Under the pieces are notes generated by a model, which was given only the letters and a program-made list of their open reading frames with translations, made no database searches and was not told the DNA's origin. A DNA stretch of 27,021 bases from WLMZ01 sp037140375 (GTDB taxonomy: Bacteria; Actinomycetota; Acidimicrobiia; Acidimicrobiales; Ilumatobacteraceae): assembly GCA_037140375.1 (NCBI GenBank), contig JBAXER010000036.1, positions 1-27,021 of the forward strand, read 5' to 3'. The position numbers and the translations under genes were made by a program. Within the stretch, counting starts at the first letter, position 1. The number at the start of each line of letters is the position of its first letter. Shown here one piece after another: positions 7,644 to 15,213 of the stretch.

Positions 7644-8306
7644 ATGGCTAGCTCCGGTGAACACCACCCCGCATTCGAGGAATACTGCGAATGCATTTTT
7701 GAGCTGCAAGAAGACGACGTCGATGTCATCCAGGCCCGCATCGTCGAGCGCCTCGGTGTGAGCCGTCCGGCTGTTTCAGAGATGATCCGCCGCCTTGAAG
7801 CCGACAAACTCGTCAACTTCACGGGCACCAGCATTCGGCTCACCGCTTTGGGCACCACCTTGGCCCAGCAAGTGGTGCGCCGCCATCGCCTCGCCGAGCG
7901 TTTCCTCACCGACATCCTCGGCCTGTCGTGGGCCGAAGCCCATCACGAAGCTGGCCGCTGGGAGCACGTGATGAGCACCAACGTCGAGGTCGCAATGGAC
8001 CGCCTGCTCGGCAGCCCGACCACGTGCCCGCACGGCAACCCCATCCCCGGCAGCGAATACTTGGCGCCCGATGCGCATCGGCTCATCGACCTTGCAGTGG
8101 GCGATGGCTTTACCGTGAGCCGCATCCCCGAAGAACTTGAGTTCACCCCCGGCCTTCTCGACTTCCTCGAGAGCGCCGCGCTGTTGCCAGGTCGCGCCGG
8201 CACGGTTACCGCTACCTCAGCCGATGGCACGATGACCGTCGAGATCGCCGGAAGTCACGTCGATGTCGGCGCCTTCGCCAGTGCGCGCATCCTCGTCACT
8301 GCCTAG
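7644..8306 (+). CDS. DtxR/MntR-family metal-dependent transcriptional regulator
   Basis: The 220-residue protein follows the DtxR layout: winged helix-turn-helix (about 10-75, with LGVSRPAVSEMIRRLE at 37-52), dimerisation and metal-binding domain (76-145), CPHGNPIPG linker (128-136) and a C-terminal SH3-like FeoA domain (about 150-220). By alignment from memory, site-1 ligands are kept (H81, E85, H100 matching DtxR H79, E83, H98). The site-2 region reads EAGRWEH (102-108): E107 and H108 match DtxR E105 and H106, but DtxR Cys102 is Gly104 here. DtxR Met10 aligns with E13, and E16 aligns with MntR Glu11. The metal could therefore be manganese, iron or something else. A lipoprotein gene follows after 10 bases and is probably co-transcribed. 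Confidence 0.93.
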   Translation: MASSGEHHPAFEEYCECIFELQEDDVDVIQARIVERLGVSRPAVSEMIRRLEADKLVNFTGTSIRLTALGTTLAQQVVRRHRLAERFLTDILGLSWAEAHHEAGRWEHVMSTNVEVAMDRLLGSPTTCPHGNPIPGSEYLAPDAHRLIDLAVGDGFTVSRIPEELEFTPGLLDFLESAALLPGRAGTVTATSADGTMTVEIAGSHVDVGAFASARILVTA

Positions 8307-8316
8307 CCTGACCACG

Positions 8317-8721
8317 ATGTTCAAAACCAGACTCGTTCTCGTCGCCCTGTTCGCCCTGTTCGGTCTTTCGTCGTGTGGCAAGACCATCATCGACACCACC
8401 ATTACCGAAGCTCCCAATGTGGCAGTCACCACCACGTTGCCAACGGGTTCGGCCGCCGAACTGTTGCCGCGCTTGGTCGCCGAGGCCGGCAAACTCTCCG
8501 ATCTCATCGGCACCGCTGGCGCCAAGAACGATCAGATGCAGCTCATCAACAACCTGTGGGCGGCGGCACGCGCTGAGGTCACGGCTGCCGATGCAGACAT
8601 CGCAGATACCTTCGATGCCGCTATCGAACTCTGCACTAAAGGCACCAAGTTCAATCGCCCCGCCGACGCAGACCGCTGCGTTCGCAATCTCGCCGCACTC
8701 ACCAACAGCTACCTCGGCTAG
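8317..8721 (+). CDS. Small secreted lipoprotein, unknown function
   Basis: The start is placed at the ATG at 8317, 10 bases after the regulator stop, because the protein then begins with a proper lipoprotein signal: MFKTR, a hydrophobic stretch LVLVALFALFG (6-16) and lipobox LSSC with Cys20. An earlier in-frame start at 8263 would place 18 extra residues before the signal and is less likely. The mature part is about 115 residues: a Thr-rich linker (27-43), then an all-helical-looking domain (46-134) with two cysteines, C106 and C121, that could form a disulphide outside the cell. I recognise no family. Position directly behind a metalloregulator suggests it might be controlled by metal, but no obvious metal ligand cluster is seen. 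Confidence 0.8.
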   Translation: MFKTRLVLVALFALFGLSSCGKTIIDTTITEAPNVAVTTTLPTGSAAELLPRLVAEAGKLSDLIGTAGAKNDQMQLINNLWAAARAEVTAADADIADTFDAAIELCTKGTKFNRPADADRCVRNLAALTNSYLG

Positions 8722-8725
8722 TTCA

Positions 8726-8752
8726 GGCCCGAGCGGGCCCAGTCGGGCCCAG
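8726..8752. terminator. GC-rich hairpin and short repeat between convergent genes
   Basis: GGCCC (8726-8730) and GGGCC (8735-8739) can form a 5-bp stem with a four-base loop. CGGGCCCAG also occurs twice in tandem (8734-8742 and 8744-8752). The site lies in the 42-base gap between the lipoprotein gene and helD, which face each other, so a bidirectional terminator is plausible. There is no T-tract. Confidence 0.35.
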
Positions 8753-8763
8753 CAAGAGCAGGT

Positions 8764-10917
8764 CTAGGCGTCGCCAACCATGGCTGGAGGCAGCGGCTGC
8801 GAATGCACAATGCTGAGCCGGCGCGTGCTGCGCGTGAGCGCTACGTACAGTGCCCGCAGGCCCTGCATTTCGTCGGCCACGATGGCGGCGGGTTCGACCA
8901 CGATGACACCATCGAGTTCGAGGCCCTTGACCACGCTGACAGGCACCACCGTGACACCTGTATCGAGCGCGGTGCGCGTGGCCCGGCCGTGCTTGATGCC
9001 GGCCGCGTTGAGCGCCTCCGAGATCATCTCGACCATTGGATCGGGCGCAACAACTGCGATGTTGCCATCGACAATTTCGCTCACGAGGCGCGCCGTCTCG
9101 GCAGCCACAGCGGCGCCGAGCGCATCGACCGAACCGACATGCACGAAGTCGGGCACGTCGTCGCCCTGACGCACCGCTGTTGGCGGACGCAGCGACGGCG
9201 TTGCGGCCATCATCACTCGGTTGGCGATCTCCATGATCTGCGCCGGAATTCGGTAGCCCACGCTGAGACCGATGACCCGGCTGCCCTTGCGATCGGGCAA
9301 GTGTTGAACGATGTCGTCCCAACTGTTGGGGGCAAGCGCTCCGGTGGCTTGGGCAATATCGCCGACAACGGTCATTGATCCGTTGAGCGAACGACGTGAC
9401 GCCATGCGCAATTGCATCGGCGTGAGGTCTTGCACTTCGTCGATAACGATGTGGCCGTAGGTGCGGATTTCGTCGGTCTCTTCGGGCCCGCCGGCCTTGA
9501 CCGGGCGCTGCCCGAGGTAGTTGCGGGCTTCGTCGAGCAGCGCGATGTCGTTGTCGCTCCAGCGAACCGTGCTGATGTCTTCGGCACGCGGGCGGTACAG
9601 CGACAAGTATTCGTCTTCGTTGAGTTGGCCCGTAGCAGCAAGTTTGAGCAGTGCTTTCGAGCCGAACAGATCGTGCAACAAGTCGGCGGGCGTGAGCACT
9701 GGCCACATGCGTTCGAGTGCCTGACGCACCTCGGGCATGTGGCGAATGCCTTCCTTCACTTGAGCTGGGGTGACCTCACCGTCGCGCCACGTAGCAGCCA
9801 TCGATGCCCACACTTCGCCTTCGACCCAGCGGCGCGCCGCGTTGTGGCGGCGGAAGCGGCGCTGAGCGGCGCGAACGATGCGGGTTGTTTCTTGCTCGCG
9901 CAGGCGCAGATAACCGGTGCGGAACCCAACAACGAGGTCTTCTCGCAGCGGGCGCTCGCGATCGGTGACGGCCTTGTCGATGACCATCGCCATGCGCAGA
10001 TCGCCCTTGGTGCGAGCGGTAAGGGGCGTATCGTGGCCACCCCACGTGACGTCGTGCACGAGATCGGCGAGCACAACTTGCTCGACGCCGGCCTCGCCAA
10101 GCGACGGCAACACGCGCTCGATGTAGCGCAAGAACACGCGGTTGGGGCCGATGACCAAGACGCCTTGGTCTTCGAGCGGGAATCGGAATGTGTACAGCAG
10201 GTAGGCGGCGCGGTGCAACGCAACCACGGTCTTGCCGGTGCCAGGCCCACCCTGCACCACCAACACACCGGCCTGCGGCGAGCGGATGATTTCGTCTTGC
10301 TCACCTTGGATGGTGGCAACAATGTCGCCGAGTTGACCCGTGCGACCGCGCTCGAGCACGGCCAGCAGCGTGCTGTAGCCACGAAGGCCCGCACCGGGCT
10401 TGGTCTCGATGTCGTCTTCTTGGCCAACGCCCAGATGGCCGGCACCAAAGAGTTCGTCCTCGATGCCGAGCAGGTTGCGCCCCTGCACGGCGAAGTGACG
10501 GCGGCGCGCCAGGCCCATCGATTCGCGGCCAGTGGCACGGTAGAACGGCTCGGCCACCGGTGCACGCCAATCGACGACAACGGGTTCACGATTGTCGTCG
10601 GCAACAGCCAAACGACCGATGTGAAAGCTCTCGATAACCGCGGGTTCATCGGTAGGGGGTTCGCCTACCACGGGGTCGCGGTGGCGATCGATACGTCCAA
10701 AGACAAGCGCAGCATCGCCCAGATCGAGTTGGGTGAGACGATTCACCAAGGTTTCGTCGAACACATCGCGCTCGTAACGGGCCTGAGTGGTGCCGCCCAG
10801 CGTGCCTTCGTGGATGTTGCGCAGCTTCCAGGCGTCGGTTCTACTGGTCTCGAGACACCCGTAGGCGTGGTCGATGTAGGCCTGTTCGTCTGCGAGATCG
10901 GGGTGTTGTTGCGTCAT
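8764..10917 (-). CDS. helD: HelD-like RNA polymerase-recycling ATPase (UvrD/Rep superfamily 1)
   Basis: The 717-residue protein has the HelD layout: an N-terminal helical arm (about 1-60, DEQAYIDHAYGCLETSRTDAWK), a HelD-specific segment with VVVDWRAPVAEPFYRATG at 113-130, then a split SF1 ATPase. Walker A is GGPGTGKT at 223-230, Walker B VIDEVQD at 491-497, motif III VVGDIAQATG at 517-526, and the C-terminal motifs VVKGLELDGVIVVEP and ALYVALTRSTRRL follow. HelD binds RNA polymerase, pries open its DNA channel and frees stalled complexes; the Streptomyces relative HelR contributes to rifampicin tolerance. Plain UvrD or PcrA is ruled out by the WRAPVAEPFY segment and the long insertion between Walker A and B. 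It lies 59 bases downstream of the SDR gene and may share its transcript. Confidence 0.93.
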   Translation of the reverse strand: MTQQHPDLADEQAYIDHAYGCLETSRTDAWKLRNIHEGTLGGTTQARYERDVFDETLVNRLTQLDLGDAALVFGRIDRHRDPVVGEPPTDEPAVIESFHIGRLAVADDNREPVVVDWRAPVAEPFYRATGRESMGLARRRHFAVQGRNLLGIEDELFGAGHLGVGQEDDIETKPGAGLRGYSTLLAVLERGRTGQLGDIVATIQGEQDEIIRSPQAGVLVVQGGPGTGKTVVALHRAAYLLYTFRFPLEDQGVLVIGPNRVFLRYIERVLPSLGEAGVEQVVLADLVHDVTWGGHDTPLTARTKGDLRMAMVIDKAVTDRERPLREDLVVGFRTGYLRLREQETTRIVRAAQRRFRRHNAARRWVEGEVWASMAATWRDGEVTPAQVKEGIRHMPEVRQALERMWPVLTPADLLHDLFGSKALLKLAATGQLNEDEYLSLYRPRAEDISTVRWSDNDIALLDEARNYLGQRPVKAGGPEETDEIRTYGHIVIDEVQDLTPMQLRMASRRSLNGSMTVVGDIAQATGALAPNSWDDIVQHLPDRKGSRVIGLSVGYRIPAQIMEIANRVMMAATPSLRPPTAVRQGDDVPDFVHVGSVDALGAAVAAETARLVSEIVDGNIAVVAPDPMVEMISEALNAAGIKHGRATRTALDTGVTVVPVSVVKGLELDGVIVVEPAAIVADEMQGLRALYVALTRSTRRLSIVHSQPLPPAMVGDA

Positions 10918-10976
10918 GTGGGAGGTGGTCCGGCCGAGGTGCGATACCTGAATCGGGGTCGAAAAAGCTTATCGCC

Positions 10977-11750
10977 CTATGACGTTGTTGCGATGCCGCC
11001 GTCGACAGCGATCACCGAGCCCGTGACATAGGAGCCAGCGCGACTTGCGAGGTAGACCGCTACGCCAGCCATGTCGTCGGGACGACCGATGCGGCCGAGA
11101 GGAGCCGATCGGGCGATCGAATCGCCGAAGGCTTCCAACGTGGCAGCCATCATCTTGCTCTCGAATGGACCGGGCGCCACGGCGTTGACCGTGATGTGCT
11201 GCGGCCCAAGCTTGCGAGCGAGTGCGCGGGTGAGGTGGTGCACCCCAGCCTTACTGGCGGCGTACGAGTAGGTGTCCATCGGGTTCACGTGTAAGCCATC
11301 AATAGAGCCGATGTTGATGATGCGAGCTGGGTCGTCGGCGGTGGCGCCGGCACGCAGGTTTGGCAACAGGGTCTGGGTGAGGAAGAACAACGACTTCACG
11401 TTGGTGTCCATCACCTTGTCCCATGCGGCTTCGGTGAAATCGTCGAGCGGCATGCCCCACGTGGCACCGGCGTTGTTCACCAAAATGTTCAGCACCGGAA
11501 ACTGCTCGACCACTTGGGCGGCAAGGGTCTTGCAACCCTCAACCGTGCTCACGTCGGCGGGGATTGCGCGCACGTCGCCGTATTGGGCGAGTTCGGCTTG
11601 AGCAGCCATCAGCTCGCCGGCTTTGCGCGAACTGATGATCACTGTGGCCCCTGCGTCGAGCAGGCCGCGGGTGATCATCGCGCCAATGCCGCGGCTGCCG
11701 CCGGTGACGAGTGCAGTTTTTCCGGAGAGTGAAAAGAGGTCAGATGCCAT
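10977..11750 (-). CDS. Short-chain dehydrogenase/reductase (SDR), 3-oxoacyl-ACP-reductase-like
   Basis: The start is placed at 11750, giving a 257-residue protein beginning MASDLFSLSGKTALVTGG; in-frame ATGs at 11768 and 11795 would add 6 or 15 residues not expected in the family. It is a classical NAD(P)H-dependent Rossmann enzyme: cofactor motif TGGSRGIG (16-23), NNAG (92-95), catalytic S149, Y163 and K167 (YAASK), and a C-terminal VTGSVIAVDGG typical of 3-oxoacyl-ACP reductases and RhlG-like enzymes. SRK after strand 2 (residues 41-43) favours NADPH. The substrate cannot be read from sequence; fatty-acyl or small alcohol/ketone substrates are both possible. It precedes helD by 59 bases on the same strand and is divergent from hemE (110 bases). 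Confidence 0.92.
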   Translation of the reverse strand: MASDLFSLSGKTALVTGGSRGIGAMITRGLLDAGATVIISSRKAGELMAAQAELAQYGDVRAIPADVSTVEGCKTLAAQVVEQFPVLNILVNNAGATWGMPLDDFTEAAWDKVMDTNVKSLFFLTQTLLPNLRAGATADDPARIINIGSIDGLHVNPMDTYSYAASKAGVHHLTRALARKLGPQHITVNAVAPGPFESKMMAATLEAFGDSIARSAPLGRIGRPDDMAGVAVYLASRAGSYVTGSVIAVDGGIATTS

Positions 11751-11860
11751 TGCACGATTCTGCAACATGGAGCCACCAAGAGTCGCACCCGCCACAGGTC
11801 TGACGACACGCCACGTGCATTATGCGGCGCTGATCCCAATCGACAGCTAGCGTTCGTTGC

Positions 11861-12907
11861 GTGGTTACCGGCATTTCGAACAACACCTTCCTCGCCGCTG
11901 CACGTGGCGAACATGGTTCGCACACGCCGGTCTGGTTCATGCGTCAGGCGGGCCGCAGCCTGCCCGAATACAAAGCCATTCGTGGCGACGGCAGCATTCT
12001 GCACGCCATCAAGAATCCCGAGCTCTCAGCGCAGATCACCCTGCAACCAGTCACTCGCTACGGCGTCGACGCCGCCGTGTTATACAGCGACATCGTTGTG
12101 CCAGCGCACGCAATTGGTTTCGGTATCGATGTGGCGCCAGGCACCGGGCCCGTTGCAACCGTGCCCTTCCGAAGCGCTGCCGACCTTGCTCGCGTGCGTC
12201 CGTTCGAGCCCGAGGTCGACACGCCCTACGTCATCGAGACCTGCCGCATCTTGGCCGCCGAACTCACCGTGCCCTTGCTTGCGTTCGCCGGAGCCCCATT
12301 TACCGTTGCCAGCTATCTCATCGAGGGTCGGCCAAGCCGAACCTACGAGCACACCAAAGCGCTGATGCACACCGACGAGCGCACGTGGCACGAACTCATG
12401 GATCGCCTCGCCGATCACGCGATCGCATCCATCCGCAGTCAACTCAATGCGGGCGGTTCTGCTTTTCAGTTGTTCGATTCGTGGGCCGGGGCAATGAGCC
12501 GTGCCGACTACGAGCGGTTCGCCAAGCCTCACTCGGCCAAGGTCTTTAGCGAACTTGCTGCCAGTCATCCGCACGTGCCCGGCATTCACTTCGGCATCGG
12601 CTGCGATCACATTCTTGAGTCGATGTACGCCGCTGGCCCAGCGGTCATCGGCCTCGATTGGCGCACGCGCATCCAGCAGGCCCGCATCCGCCTCGGGGCA
12701 AACACGGCAGTGCAGGGCAACCTCGATCCCGCGTTGGTGTTAGCCGGATGGCCAGTGGCCCAACAAGGTTGCGACGACGTGCTCGCCGACAACGCCGGGC
12801 ACCCTGCGCACATTTTCAACCTCGGCCACGGCGTGCAACCGAACACCGATCCGGGCGTACTCGAGCAGATTGTTGCATACGTCCACGACAAGACAAGGCG
12901 ATCATGA
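11861..12907 (+). CDS. hemE: Uroporphyrinogen decarboxylase
   Basis: The 348-residue cytoplasmic enzyme removes four carboxyl groups from uroporphyrinogen III to give coproporphyrinogen III. Key family segments are all present: the N-terminal PVWFMRQAGRSLPEY (23-37) that binds substrate carboxylates, LYSDIVVPAHAIG (74-86) with the catalytic Asp77, the FAGAPFTVASYLIEG block, and the C-terminal FNLGHGVQPNTDP. Length is usual (340-360). The start is a GTG at 11861, chosen because the protein then begins a few residues before the conserved NNTFLAAARGE; no strong ribosome site is visible. It is the first gene of a probable hemE-hemH-hemY-sortase-lnt operon, and its stop overlaps the hemH start by four bases (ATGA), implying translational coupling. 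Confidence 0.97.
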   Translation: MVTGISNNTFLAAARGEHGSHTPVWFMRQAGRSLPEYKAIRGDGSILHAIKNPELSAQITLQPVTRYGVDAAVLYSDIVVPAHAIGFGIDVAPGTGPVATVPFRSAADLARVRPFEPEVDTPYVIETCRILAAELTVPLLAFAGAPFTVASYLIEGRPSRTYEHTKALMHTDERTWHELMDRLADHAIASIRSQLNAGGSAFQLFDSWAGAMSRADYERFAKPHSAKVFSELAASHPHVPGIHFGIGCDHILESMYAAGPAVIGLDWRTRIQQARIRLGANTAVQGNLDPALVLAGWPVAQQGCDDVLADNAGHPAHIFNLGHGVQPNTDPGVLEQIVAYVHDKTRRS

Positions 12908-13824
12908 CCACCCCCATTGCAGTACTGCTGATGGCATACGGCACGCCGCGCACGCGCGACGAAATCCTGCCGTACTACACCGACATTCGCCGCGGCCGCC
13001 CACCCACGCCCGAGCAACTCGGCGATCTCTTGAATCGTTACGAGGCCATCGGCGGTATCTCGCCGTTGGCTCAACGAACCGAAGCTCAGCGCGACGCATT
13101 GCAGGCAGCGCTCGACCAGCAGGCCCCCGGCCAATACATGGTCACACTCGGCCTCAAGCACGCCGCGCCGATGATCGAAACCGCGGTCAACGATCTCGCC
13201 GCACTGGGCGTCACGCGCATCATCGGCTTGGTGCTCGCCCCGCATTTCAGCAGCTACTCGATCGGGCAGTATCACGGTCGGGCCCGCGCCGCCGCTGAAC
13301 CTCACGGCATTGCGTTCGATGGCATCGACAGCTGGGCCACCGAGCCGGCGTTCGTCAAGTTCCTCGCGGACGATCTTCGCGAGCGCCTCGCTGCAATGCC
13401 TGCGAACACCAAGGTGCTGTTCACCGCGCACTCGCTACCGCAGCGCATCATCGACGCTGGCGATCCGTACCCCGACGAGTTGCGCGCTACCGCCGAAGCC
13501 GTGGCCGCACAGGTGGGCCTCGCCCATTGGAGCCAATGGGCCATTGCGTGGCAGTCAGCCGGCCGCACTCCCGAGCCATGGCTTGGTCCCGACATCTTGC
13601 AGGTCATCTCCGAACTCGGCGAGAGCGAACACGCCGATGGCGTTGTTGTGAGCGCCTGTGGCTTTGTGGCCGACCATCTTGAGGTGCTCTACGACCTCGA
13701 TATCGAGGCCCGCACCCACGCCGACAAATTGGGCTTGGCCTTCGACCGCACCGCCTGCGTGAACGACGATCCCGAAATCATGAAGGCCTTGGCGAACCGA
13801 GTCATTGCGCTGGCTAGCAACTGA
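12904..13824 (+). CDS. hemH: Ferrochelatase, coproporphyrin III type (CpfC)
   Basis: The 306-residue enzyme inserts ferrous iron into a porphyrin. The start at 12904 overlaps hemE (ATGA). Catalytic His176 is in FTAHSLPQ (173-180) and Glu260 in GFVADHLEVLYD (253-264), matching B. subtilis His183 and Glu264; Tyr12 in MAYGTP matches its Tyr13. In actinobacteria and Firmicutes this step uses coproporphyrin III, and hemY next door supports that. The protein looks more like the Bacillus enzyme (MAYGTP, YYTDIRRGR, RYEAIGGISPLAQ) than the usual actinobacterial one, which opens with a SFGGPEG-like segment. Only Cys252 and Cys285 are present, so the four-cysteine iron-sulphur cluster found in mycobacterial ferrochelatase cannot form. 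The stop overlaps the hemY start by one base (TGATG). Confidence 0.95.
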   Translation: MTTPIAVLLMAYGTPRTRDEILPYYTDIRRGRPPTPEQLGDLLNRYEAIGGISPLAQRTEAQRDALQAALDQQAPGQYMVTLGLKHAAPMIETAVNDLAALGVTRIIGLVLAPHFSSYSIGQYHGRARAAAEPHGIAFDGIDSWATEPAFVKFLADDLRERLAAMPANTKVLFTAHSLPQRIIDAGDPYPDELRATAEAVAAQVGLAHWSQWAIAWQSAGRTPEPWLGPDILQVISELGESEHADGVVVSACGFVADHLEVLYDLDIEARTHADKLGLAFDRTACVNDDPEIMKALANRVIALASN

Positions 13825-15209
13825 TGACCCGCCGCGTGGTGGTTGTTGGCGGTGGCATCACCGGTCTCACCACTGCATATCGTCTGCGCCAGTTGTTACC
13901 AGACGCAGAAATCGCGGTCATCGAATCCGATCACCGAGTCGGCGGCAAAATCAGTTCGTCCCCGTTCGCTGGGCTCGACGGTATCGACGAAGGCGCCGAC
14001 GCCTTCCTCACTCGCATCCCATTTGCGGTCAACCTTGCCGCCGAATTGGGGCTCACTGCTCAGCTCACCTCGCCGGCAGTGGCGTCGGCGTACGTGTGGT
14101 GGAACGCGATGCACAACATCCCCGAGGGGCTGATGTTGGGCGTCCCCACCGATCTCGCCAAGCTCGCCAAAAGCGATCTGCTCACCTGGCCCGGCAAGCT
14201 TCGCGCTGCGCTCGAACCGATCTTGCCTGCCACCGGCGTTGGTGCCGATTCGGTCGGACGGCTCATTCGCCATCGCTTCGGCAAGCAAGTGCACGAGCGC
14301 CTTGTCGACCCGTTGGTGGGCAGCATCTACGCCGCCGACACCGATCGCTTCAGCCTCAGTGGGGTCTCGCAAATTCTCGACCTCGCAAGCAACAACCGCA
14401 GCCTGCTTATCGGCGCTCGCCGCGCCCGACGCAAGGCTCCCCCGGCGGCCGGCCCCATTTTTGGCGCGCCGAGCACCGGTATGGCCACGCTCACCAACAC
14501 CTTGGCTCAGTCGCTGCGTGCCTCAGGCGTGACCATCACCACGGGCTGTCGAGTCGAGTCAATCGACCGCTCGGGCACCGGCTGGTTGGTCAACGGCGAA
14601 TTCGCCGACGCCGTGGTGCTGGCCACCCCAGCCAAAACAACGGCTCCATTGGTCACGCCGCTCAGTCCCGACGCCGGAGCCACCTTGGCCAAGTTCGATC
14701 ACGCCGGAGTCGTGATGCTCACGATTGCACTTCCTGGCGATCACTGGCCCGCCGACTACGCCACACGCAGCGGCTACCTGGTGCCCAAGCCCGTACAGAA
14801 ATGGGTCACCGCCACATCGTTCGCCAGTAGCAAGTGGGCGCACTGGCAACCAAAAACGCCCGAAGGCGGGGTCATTTTGCGCATCTCGCTGGGCCGCGAC
14901 GGGCTCGACCTCACCGATCAGCCAGAGGACACATTGATCAACGCGGCGCTCAGCGAAGTGGGCGCACACGTCGGAGTCGACCTGCAGCCAACCGAATATC
15001 GCCTCACCCGTTGGCCCGCGGCGTTTCCCCAATATCGCCCCGGCCACGCCAAGCGCGTGTTGGGAATCGAGACGGCGTTGGCCACTGATGCGCCCGGAAT
15101 CTTCGTTTGCGGAGCCAGTTACAAGGGAATCGGTATACCGGCGTGCGTGCAACAGGCCAATTCCTCCGCTCAAGGGGTAGCCAAATACATAGGTGTCGTG
15201 CTTAGCTAG
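13824..15209 (+). CDS. hemY: Coproporphyrinogen III oxidase, FAD-dependent (CgoX/HemY)
   Basis: The 461-residue flavoprotein oxidises coproporphyrinogen III to coproporphyrin III with oxygen as acceptor, at the membrane face or in the cytoplasm. The N-terminus shows the FAD dinucleotide fold, VVVVGGGITGLTTAY (5-19), followed by the acidic end of strand 2 (VIESDHRVGGKI) and DEGADAFLTR near 55-64. The middle carries LVDPLVGSIYAADTDRFS, a substrate-domain block typical of HemY, and the C-terminus ends with VCGASYKGIGIPACVQQA, the second FAD-contact segment. Length is normal for CgoX/HemY (450-470). It could alternatively be described as protoporphyrinogen oxidase; the phylum and the neighbouring CpfC-type ferrochelatase favour the coproporphyrin route. 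The next gene starts within a few bases of its stop. Confidence 0.95.
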   Translation: MTRRVVVVGGGITGLTTAYRLRQLLPDAEIAVIESDHRVGGKISSSPFAGLDGIDEGADAFLTRIPFAVNLAAELGLTAQLTSPAVASAYVWWNAMHNIPEGLMLGVPTDLAKLAKSDLLTWPGKLRAALEPILPATGVGADSVGRLIRHRFGKQVHERLVDPLVGSIYAADTDRFSLSGVSQILDLASNNRSLLIGARRARRKAPPAAGPIFGAPSTGMATLTNTLAQSLRASGVTITTGCRVESIDRSGTGWLVNGEFADAVVLATPAKTTAPLVTPLSPDAGATLAKFDHAGVVMLTIALPGDHWPADYATRSGYLVPKPVQKWVTATSFASSKWAHWQPKTPEGGVILRISLGRDGLDLTDQPEDTLINAALSEVGAHVGVDLQPTEYRLTRWPAAFPQYRPGHAKRVLGIETALATDAPGIFVCGASYKGIGIPACVQQANSSAQGVAKYIGVVLS

Positions 15210-15213
15210 CCCA

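Noticed and set aside
9412..11031. 539-codon open frame on the plus strand opposite helD
   Set aside because: It is antisense to a gene with all HelD motifs, has no recognisable domain, and long antisense frames are expected in GC-rich coding DNA.
11751..11860. Promoter for hemE in the divergent SDR-hemE gap
   Set aside because: CTGACG and CATTAT or TTATGC resemble -35 and -10 boxes but their spacing (13-14 bases) is wrong, so no promoter is claimed.
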